Assembly (NCBI GenBank): GCA_944363655.1
Contig: CALVUU010000012.1
Coordinates: 1 to 5,022, forward strand
Direction: 5' to 3'
DNA length: 5,022 nucleotides
DNA from: an uncultured Bacilli bacterium
Lineage (GTDB): Bacteria; Bacillota_I; Bacilli_A; RF39; UBA660
This document shows, piece after piece, positions 1 through 5,022 of this stretch. A program made the translations under genes and the position numbers. How positions within the stretch are numbered: the stretch's first letter is position 1; every line of letters begins with the position of its first letter. The notes under the pieces were generated by a model. The model worked only from the letters and a program-made list of their open reading frames with translations. It was not told the DNA's origin and ran no database searches.

Positions 1-454
1 CATTTTTATAAATATTTATAATATTTGATGTAAGAGTTGAATAATCTCGGTGAATTAAAGAATTAAGCAAAATTTCTCTTATTATAAATTCTGGATATTC
101 TTCAATGTCTTTTCTTATTGTACCATCAATTAATCCATAGGTGGCTGAATTAAGTTTTAAATAATCTAGGGTTTTATCATATATTTCTAAAAGAGAACCA
201 CTAAATTCTTTTCTATCTAAAAAGTACAACTTATCAGTAGTTGGATAAACAGCAATTTTAAAAGCATAAGGATTTTGATCAGATAATAACAAAGCTAGAT
301 TAGTATATTTTTCTTGTTTATCCATCATAGATAAGCTTTTCATAATATTTTTATTACTTATATCTATACCAATTTCACCAAAAGATTTTTTAATATATTC
401 AAACGTTAAATTTTGATTATTTGCAACATTGGTTTCAAAAGAGAAATTATCCAT
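1..454 (-). CDS. COG2865/RecG-like ATP-binding protein, 3' end outside window, lacks N-terminal AlbA_2 domain
   Basis: The reading frame is open from an ATG at 454-452 to the window edge, giving 151 codons; the C-terminus is not visible. The product matches, by recall, the middle of the COG2865 family (putative transcriptional regulators / RecG-C-terminal-like ATPases). Matching stretches are FETNVANNQNLTFEY (6-20), TNLALLLSDQNP (51-62), DRKEFSGSLL (80-89) and REILLNSLIHRDYST (126-140). In the last, E127 and N131 fit the ExxxN N-box of a GHKL-type (HATPase_c_4) ATP site. Family members normally carry about 120-160 residues before this point, including an AlbA_2 domain; here they are absent. 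The start is supported by AGGGTGG five bases upstream and a promoter just before it, and an in-frame TAA lies about 36 bases upstream. In-frame GTG codons just upstream could at most add a few residues. It is separated from the upstream gene by a terminator. Its cellular role is unknown. It may be a natural short form or a 5'-truncated remnant that is still expressed. Confidence 0.8.
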   Translation of the reverse strand, partial: MDNFSFETNVANNQNLTFEYIKKSFGEIGIDISNKNIMKSLSMMDKQEKYTNLALLLSDQNPYAFKIAVYPTTDKLYFLDRKEFSGSLLEIYDKTLDYLKLNSATYGLIDGTIRKDIEEYPEFIIREILLNSLIHRDYSTLTSNIINIYKN

Positions 455-459
455 TAATA

Positions 460-466
460 CCACCCT
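460..466 (-). promoter_or_regulatory. Ribosome binding site of the COG2865-like gene
   Basis: The minus strand reads AGGGTGG, a good anti-Shine-Dalgarno match, five bases before the ATG at 454. It fixes the start at the short form rather than at any longer frame. It sits almost at the predicted transcript start, so the 5' leader would be only about 12 bases. Confidence 0.7.
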
Positions 467-472
467 AAATAT

Positions 473-501
473 ATTATAATATGATTTTTATGTTTGCACA
501 A
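473..501 (-). promoter_or_regulatory. Sigma-A-type promoter of the COG2865-like gene
   Basis: On the minus strand a TTGTGC (-35, positions 501-496) and a perfect TATAAT (-10, positions 478-473) are separated by exactly 17 bases. Just upstream of the -35, positions 502-523 are almost pure A/T with A- and T-runs, which could act as an UP element. Transcription would start near 466. In such AT-rich DNA a TATAAT alone means little; the correct spacing, the position between a terminator and a ribosome binding site, and the -35 make this credible. Confidence 0.65.
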
Positions 502-534
502 TATAAACTTTAAAAAATTTTTAATTGGTAAACT

Positions 535-561
535 AAAAAATGGGCTTCATTAAAGCCCATT
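535..561 (-). terminator. Intrinsic terminator of the 557-residue membrane protein gene
   Basis: A nine-base-pair stem (539-547 with 553-561, core GGGCTT/AAGCCC) closes a five-base loop and is followed on the minus strand by a run of T. It begins three bases after the TAA stop at 565. The plus-strand side lacks a good T-run, so it acts mainly in the minus direction. It isolates the downstream COG2865-like gene, which has its own promoter. It closely resembles the ppdK terminator. Confidence 0.9.
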
Positions 562-564
562 TAA

Positions 565-2238
565 TTATTCATCTGGGTAACATACGGAAAATGCTTCAGA
601 TAGTTCATAGATATCATATTCTTTCACATTTTCTTCAAATTCATTATAAGATGAATTTATTATCATATAATCATCATATGCTAAAGTAAATAACAAATCT
701 CCATTATTATATGTAACAATCCCATATATCGCACTTGCAGGATATTCTAAACCTTCTAATGCTCCAACACTAATACAACCATTCTCATTAGTATTTTCAA
801 AATATGCTAATGCTGCATTATATATTTCTGAACATCCCAACAAAAATACTTCTTCAGTATAAAAGCCTAAGCCAGAAATTTCCGCCAAATCAAGACTATT
901 TAATATATAAAACATGTTATTTGCAAACTCTTCATCTTCTTTGCGAGTTAAAGAATTAATATCTTTTATATTACTAAATGTTTGATTTTGAACTAAATCA
1001 TCACCTATATCAACATTTATTTCATAATCTAGATTAAGAATTAATTCATATACTTGCAAATCCATAGTTCCACTAACTAGTGAGTTATTATCATCTATTT
1101 TTGTAGTTGTTAAATCAATATTTAAATCAGTTCCATTATATTCAGAACTATAATCAAATATTATATTTTTCTCATCGTCATTATTATAAATCTCAATATT
1201 AAATATATAATCATCTACATAAGCATATTCTCTTATATAAAATTTAAAATCATGTGTTTTTTTATTATATTCAACTAAAAGTTCTCCTTCATCATCAACT
1301 GCCAAACTTATAGTTACTTCATCATTATTAACATTTACATCGATTGCTACAGTATCATTTATAACAATTTCATAATTATTATTATCAATTTTATTTAATT
1401 TTATTTCAACTCCATCGATATTTGCTCTAAAATCTTCTAATTTAGCACTTGGTAAACTAACAGATACTTCAAAATAAACATTACGAGCATCAGTTATATC
1501 TTCCATACCTAAAATACTTAAAAAACTACTTAAAGCATTATCACTATCTATTAACTCATTCAATTTATTTATATCAGTACTATTAATATTATAAGTATAA
1601 ATAGCATTTAATCCTTTAATTTCTGTATTTACATCCGCAGCAACTATAACAGTTTCTAAATAACTAAAAAATGATTTAAATATATCTTTAATATCTCTAT
1701 TACCAAAATCATTAAAAATACTTTCATCTAAACTAGTATATAAGACTGATGGATATAAATCATCTGAGTTAATATAAAAGTTATTTTCATCTACATAAAA
1801 CTGAGAATCGAAAAAATCTTCATTATCTTTTAATAAATCAGTATATATATTTAATATTTGTTTATTATAAGAAAGTTCAGCTGTAAAATCTAGATTAGTA
1901 TTATTTAAAGACGAATACTCACTTACATCTGTTGTAATACCCAAGTTTCCATCAAACATATAATCTTTATCACATTCATAATTGATTCCTTCAAAAACAT
2001 CATCAATAAATAAAGATATTTCATCCATTTTATTTTGAATATAATTTTTGGCCGAAAAATAAACTCTGAAATATATAAAAATACCTAAAAAAATTAGTAC
2101 TATAGCTCCCAAAACAATACCAATTATAATAAATTTCTTTTTATTCTTTTTCTTTCCATTATCAGAATTCTTTTCATTAATTACACTTGAACAGTCTAAA
2201 AATTCTACATCATTTACAGTATTAATTTCATTATTCAT
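565..2238 (-). CDS. Membrane-anchored protein of unknown function with large acidic extracytoplasmic region
   Basis: I do not recognise this 557-residue protein as a named family. Residues 1-35 are hydrophilic and end in a basic cluster, KKKNKKK (29-35). One strong membrane segment follows at about 36-57 (FIIIGIVLGAIVLIFLGIFIYF region, rich in I, L, G). By the positive-inside rule the N-terminus is cytosolic and about 500 residues face outward. The outer part is acidic, rich in Asn, Asp, Ile and Tyr, and alternates in a way that suggests many beta strands. It has no Trp, one His (H329) and six Arg. Four outer cysteines (C89, C469, C488, C553) could form disulfides; C16 is cytosolic. Residues about 465-535 (a helix-like EIYNAALAYFEN stretch, then GCISVGALEG and strands) recall C-terminal parts of pilin-like proteins, but no prepilin peptidase site exists at the N-terminus. 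The start has an AGAGGTAG ribosome binding site six to seven bases upstream. The gene is flanked by terminators and has its own promoter, so it is probably monocistronic. A surface, envelope or adhesion role is a guess; there is no enzyme motif. Confidence 0.85.
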   Translation of the reverse strand: MNNEINTVNDVEFLDCSSVINEKNSDNGKKKNKKKFIIIGIVLGAIVLIFLGIFIYFRVYFSAKNYIQNKMDEISLFIDDVFEGINYECDKDYMFDGNLGITTDVSEYSSLNNTNLDFTAELSYNKQILNIYTDLLKDNEDFFDSQFYVDENNFYINSDDLYPSVLYTSLDESIFNDFGNRDIKDIFKSFFSYLETVIVAADVNTEIKGLNAIYTYNINSTDINKLNELIDSDNALSSFLSILGMEDITDARNVYFEVSVSLPSAKLEDFRANIDGVEIKLNKIDNNNYEIVINDTVAIDVNVNNDEVTISLAVDDEGELLVEYNKKTHDFKFYIREYAYVDDYIFNIEIYNNDDEKNIIFDYSSEYNGTDLNIDLTTTKIDDNNSLVSGTMDLQVYELILNLDYEINVDIGDDLVQNQTFSNIKDINSLTRKEDEEFANNMFYILNSLDLAEISGLGFYTEEVFLLGCSEIYNAALAYFENTNENGCISVGALEGLEYPASAIYGIVTYNNGDLLFTLAYDDYMIINSSYNEFEENVKEYDIYELSEAFSVCYPDE

Positions 2239-2241
2239 AAA

Positions 2242-2249
2242 CTACCTCT
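2242..2249 (-). promoter_or_regulatory. Ribosome binding site of the membrane protein gene
   Basis: The minus strand reads AGAGGTAG, with the AGAGG core six bases before the ATG at 2238. It supports the chosen start; no other start with a comparable site lies nearby. Confidence 0.7.
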
Positions 2250-2261
2250 ACTTTATTATAA

Positions 2262-2290
2262 ATTTTAACATTAATTTAGATATAGTTCAA
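2262..2290 (-). promoter_or_regulatory. Sigma-A-type promoter of the membrane protein gene
   Basis: On the minus strand TTGAAC (-35, positions 2290-2285) and TAAAAT (-10, positions 2267-2262) are 17 bases apart, placing the transcript start near 2255 and leaving a leader of about 17 bases. A perfect TATAAT a few bases downstream (2260-2255) has no good -35 and would put the start inside the ribosome binding site, so I prefer the first pair. It lies between the ppdK terminator and the gene start, indicating independent transcription. Confidence 0.6.
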
Positions 2291-2335
2291 TTATATGTAA
2301 ATAAGAATTTAATTACTTTACAAAAATTAAACACC

Positions 2336-2367
2336 AAAAAAATGAGCTTTACCAAAGCTCATTTTTT
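2336..2367 (-). terminator. Intrinsic terminator of ppdK, potentially bidirectional
   Basis: The core stem is ATGAGCTT paired with AAGCTCAT around a short loop; flanking A- and T-runs can extend pairing to 14 base pairs (2337-2350 with 2354-2367). It starts two bases after the ppdK TAA. On the minus strand the stem is followed by a run of seven T; on the plus strand by six T, so it could also stop plus-strand transcripts, although no plus-strand gene is present here. It separates ppdK from the next gene. Confidence 0.92.
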
Positions 2368-2369
2368 AA

Positions 2370-5000
2370 TTATTCTCCTCTTTTTCTTAATATTGCTGCC
2401 CTTGCTGCTGCAAGTCTAGCAATTGGCACTCTAAATGGTGAACAAGAGACATAATTAAATCCAAGTTTATCGCAAAAGGCAATACTTGATGGATCGCCGC
2501 CATGTTCCCCACAGATACCTAGACTTAAATCTTTATTAACGCTTCTTCCTTTTTCGCTAGCCATTTGCATTAAAAGGCCAACACCTTCGGTATCAACTTT
2601 GGCAAATGGATCAAATTCAAAAACACCTTTTTCATAGTAAGAATCCAAGAATTTACCGGCATCATCACGGCTAAAGCCATAAGTCATTTGAGTTAAGTCG
2701 TTTGTACCAAAACTAAAGAAATCAGCAACAGATGCAATTTTATCAGCAAGTAATGCTGCTCTTGGAATTTCAATCATTGTTCCAACCTCATATTCAAGTT
2801 CAACATTATTTTCTTTAATTACCTCATCAGCAACTTTAACAACGATATTTTTAACATATTCTAATTCTTTAACCTCACCAACTAAAGGAATCATGATTTC
2901 TGGTTTTACTTTAATACCTTTTTTACCAACATTAATTGCGGCTTCAATAACTGCTCTTGTTTGCATTTCCGCAATTTCTGGATAAGTTATAGCTAAACGA
3001 CAACCACGATGCCCCATCATTGGGTTAAATTCTTTTAATGAATCAATAATACGATGTAATTCTTCGACACTCCTACCTAAATCTTTGGCTAGTTCTTTAA
3101 TTTCGGCTTCAGTTTTTGGTAAAAATTCATGTAGAGGTGGATCCAAATATCTAATAACTACGCTGAATGGTGCCATTGCTTCATATAATCCTTCAAAGTC
3201 TTTTCTTTGATATGGTAGTATTTTATCTAAAGCCGCTTTTCTTTCTTCAACAGTTGTTGCACAAATCATTTTTCTAAAGTTAAATATTCTGTCACGCTCA
3301 AAGAACATATGTTCTGTACGACACAAACCGATTCCTTCAGCACCAAACTTTCTTGCTTGGATAGCATCTCTTGGAGTATCAGCATTAGTACGAATACGCA
3401 AGTCACGAGCTTTATCCGCCCAGGACATAAATGTTTCAAAGTCACCACTAATTGATGCTTCTTTCATTTCTAGTTTACCATCATAAACTAAACCAGTTGA
3501 ACCATCAAGGGAGATATAATCACCTTCATGATATACTTTGCCACTATCAGTCGTTAGAGTTTTAGCTTCTTCATCAATTGTAAATGAACCAACTCCTGAT
3601 ACACAACAAATACCCATACCACGGGCAACAACTGCCGCATGGCTAGTCATACCACCACGAATAGTTAAAACGCCTTTACTTGAATTCATTCCTTCAATAT
3701 CTTCTGGAGATGTTTCTAGGCGAACTAGTATGGCATCAACACCAGCATTTTTAGCTTTGATAACATCAGCAGCATTAAAGTAAATTTGGCCAGTACCAGC
3801 ACCTGGAGATGCAGCAAGACCTTTACCAATAACTACTCCATTTTTTAGAGCATTATCAGTAAATGTTGGATGTAGTAAAGCATCTAAACTTTTGGGATCA
3901 ACCATTAACACTGCATCTTCTTCACTAATTTTGCCTTCACTAACAAGGTCAACAGCAATTTTTACAGCAGCATTAGCGGTTCTTTTACCATTTCTAGTTT
4001 GTAATATAAATAGTTTACCATTTTCAATTGTAAATTCCATATCTTGCATATCATTGTAATGATCTTCAAGTAATTTGGCAATACGTACAAATTCTTCATA
4101 TACATCTGGCATAACATTTTTTAAAGTGTCAATTTCACTAGGTGTCCGAATACCTGCAACAACATCTTCACCTTGTGCATTGATTAAGTATTCCCCAAAC
4201 AGTTTCTTTTCACCTGTAGCAGGATTTCTGGTAAATGCAACACCTGTACCAGATTTATCACCACTATTACCATAAACCATTTCTTGAACATTGACAGCAG
4301 TACCCCACGAACTTGGAATATCATTTATTCTTCGATAATAAATGGCTCTTTCATTATTCCAGCTTCTAAATACAGCTTTAACTGCTTCAATTAATTGGGT
4401 AAATGGATCTTGTGGAAAATCTTCACCTGCAAACTCTTTATAGGCAACTTTAAACTTATTAGTTAATTCCACCATATCATTTTCATCAAGTTCAATATCA
4501 TCTTTGACACCTTTTTCGGCTTTTAATTCATCGATTATTTCTTCAAATTTGCTTTTTGAATAACCTTTTACGACATCAGCAAACATTTGAATAAATCTTC
4601 TATATGAATCATAAACAAATCTTTTATTAGCAATTTTTTCAGCAAAAGACTTGGCAATTTCATCATTTAAACCAAGATTTAAAACAGTATCCATCATTCC
4701 TGGCATACTAGCTCTAGCACCACTTCTAACACTAACTAGTAAAGGATTTTCCATATCTCCAAATTTCTTACCAGTAATTTCTTCTAGTTTAGCTAGATTC
4801 TTTTTAATTTCTTCAACAATAGCATCATCTAATACTCCGCCATCATCATAGTATTTGTTACAAGCTTCTGTTGTAACAGTAAATCCTCTAGGAACAGGAA
4901 GACCAATATTAGTCATTTCTGCAAGGTTTGCTCCCTTACCTCCGAGAAGATTTCGCATATCTTTGTTTCCTTCATTAAACAAATACACATATTTTTCCAT
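2370..5000 (-). CDS. ppdK: Pyruvate, phosphate dikinase (EC 2.7.9.1)
   Basis: This cytosolic enzyme interconverts pyruvate + ATP + Pi and phosphoenolpyruvate + AMP + PPi; in anaerobes it often runs toward pyruvate and ATP. At 876 residues it is full length for the bacterial family (C. symbiosum enzyme about 874). Three domains are visible in order. The ATP-grasp nucleotide domain (about 1-340) has GGKGANLAEM with K22, VRSGARASMPGMMDT with R92, and E322, Q334 and R336 near FILQTRNGKR. The swivelling phosphohistidine domain (about 390-510) has GGMTSHAAVVARGMG with H454 as the phosphorylated residue; the neighbouring T452 corresponds to the regulatory Thr of plant enzymes. The C-terminal PEP/pyruvate barrel (about 515-876) has R561, R617, E744, N767 and, in GICGEHGGDPSS, the acid/base C830. 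All match the C. symbiosum catalytic set within one position, so it should be active. GGAGGA six bases before ATG and the typical opening KYVYLFNEGNKDMRNLLGG fix the start. The promoter is beyond the window; no PPDK regulatory protein gene is seen. The gene is visibly less AT-biased than its neighbour, as expected of a conserved, well-expressed gene. Confidence 0.98.
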   Translation of the reverse strand: MEKYVYLFNEGNKDMRNLLGGKGANLAEMTNIGLPVPRGFTVTTEACNKYYDDGGVLDDAIVEEIKKNLAKLEEITGKKFGDMENPLLVSVRSGARASMPGMMDTVLNLGLNDEIAKSFAEKIANKRFVYDSYRRFIQMFADVVKGYSKSKFEEIIDELKAEKGVKDDIELDENDMVELTNKFKVAYKEFAGEDFPQDPFTQLIEAVKAVFRSWNNERAIYYRRINDIPSSWGTAVNVQEMVYGNSGDKSGTGVAFTRNPATGEKKLFGEYLINAQGEDVVAGIRTPSEIDTLKNVMPDVYEEFVRIAKLLEDHYNDMQDMEFTIENGKLFILQTRNGKRTANAAVKIAVDLVSEGKISEEDAVLMVDPKSLDALLHPTFTDNALKNGVVIGKGLAASPGAGTGQIYFNAADVIKAKNAGVDAILVRLETSPEDIEGMNSSKGVLTIRGGMTSHAAVVARGMGICCVSGVGSFTIDEEAKTLTTDSGKVYHEGDYISLDGSTGLVYDGKLEMKEASISGDFETFMSWADKARDLRIRTNADTPRDAIQARKFGAEGIGLCRTEHMFFERDRIFNFRKMICATTVEERKAALDKILPYQRKDFEGLYEAMAPFSVVIRYLDPPLHEFLPKTEAEIKELAKDLGRSVEELHRIIDSLKEFNPMMGHRGCRLAITYPEIAEMQTRAVIEAAINVGKKGIKVKPEIMIPLVGEVKELEYVKNIVVKVADEVIKENNVELEYEVGTMIEIPRAALLADKIASVADFFSFGTNDLTQMTYGFSRDDAGKFLDSYYEKGVFEFDPFAKVDTEGVGLLMQMASEKGRSVNKDLSLGICGEHGGDPSSIAFCDKLGFNYVSCSPFRVPIARLAAARAAILRKRGE

Positions 5001-5006
5001 AATTAA

Positions 5007-5012
5007 TCCTCC
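5007..5012 (-). promoter_or_regulatory. Ribosome binding site of ppdK
   Basis: The minus strand reads GGAGGA six bases before the ATG at 5000, the strongest such site in the window and consistent with high expression. Only ten more bases upstream are visible, so the promoter cannot be assessed. Confidence 0.85.
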
Positions 5013-5022
5013 GATATCTATT

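Noticed and set aside
502..530. A/T palindrome (TTAAAAAATTTTTAA) as an operator
   Set aside because: A- and T-runs of this kind arise freely in this composition; at best it is an UP-element-like stretch upstream of the promoter.
1366..1390. ATT triplet repeat in the orphan gene as a phase-variable tract
   Set aside because: Only a few units long, in frame (encodes consecutive Asn), and changes by whole units would not shift the frame.
2064..2238. Prepilin-type or lipoprotein signal at the N-terminus of the 557-residue protein
   Set aside because: There is no prepilin peptidase motif before the helix, and C16 lies before, not after, the hydrophobic segment, so no lipobox is possible; it is a plain membrane anchor.
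2239..2335. Riboswitch or small RNA gene in the gap after ppdK
   Set aside because: Apart from the promoter and ribosome binding site the stretch is A/T-rich without stable stems, and the predicted leader is far too short for a riboswitch.
3266..3448. A 60-codon minus-strand frame overlapping ppdK in another frame
   Set aside because: Lies wholly inside ppdK and carries no independent gene signals.
3538..4851. Open frames on the plus strand inside ppdK (for example 3538-3783, 4075-4275, 4651-4851)
   Set aside because: They are antisense to a strongly conserved enzyme gene, have no ribosome binding sites I trust, and their products have no recognisable features; they are by-products of ppdK codon use.
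1..5022. CRISPR array, tRNA/rRNA, insertion sequence or defence operon
   Set aside because: No regularly spaced repeats, no transposase, no terminal inverted repeats and no RNA gene signatures were seen; one partial COG2865-like gene is not enough to claim a defence system.

Overview
The window reads as chromosomal DNA from a very AT-rich, low-GC Gram-positive bacterium (Bacillota, possibly one of the uncultivated gut Bacilli or Clostridia lineages). The signs are strong GGAGG-type ribosome binding sites, TATAAT-like promoters, short intrinsic terminators, two complete genes that both stop with TAA, and a Clostridium symbiosum-type pyruvate phosphate dikinase. All three Trp codons in that enzyme are TGG, and nothing points to TGA recoding.

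All genes lie on the minus strand, head to tail. In transcription order: (1) ppdK at 5000-2370, complete, encoding pyruvate,phosphate dikinase with every catalytic residue I checked in place. (2) A 557-residue orphan protein at 2238-565: a short basic cytosolic N-terminus, one membrane segment, and a large acidic, beta-rich extracytoplasmic part with a C-terminal stretch that looks pilin-like. (3) The 5' part of a COG2865/RecG-like ATP-binding protein at 454-1, running off the window edge. It begins where the middle of that family normally begins, so it lacks the usual N-terminal AlbA_2 (Schlafen-type) domain.

The genes look like separate transcription units. An intrinsic terminator starts within a few bases of the stop codons of ppdK and of the orphan gene, and a promoter plus ribosome binding site can be read in each of the two intergenic gaps (110 and 131 bases). 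No gap exceeds 300 bases. The two terminators are close sequence relatives with one compensatory base-pair change. I see no functional link among the three genes; ppdK is central metabolism and the other two are accessory.

I found no CRISPR array, RNA gene, insertion sequence or convincing new system. The points most worth a second look are the domain-short ATP-binding protein with its own promoter, the uncharacterised membrane-anchored protein, and the related terminators on both sides of it.
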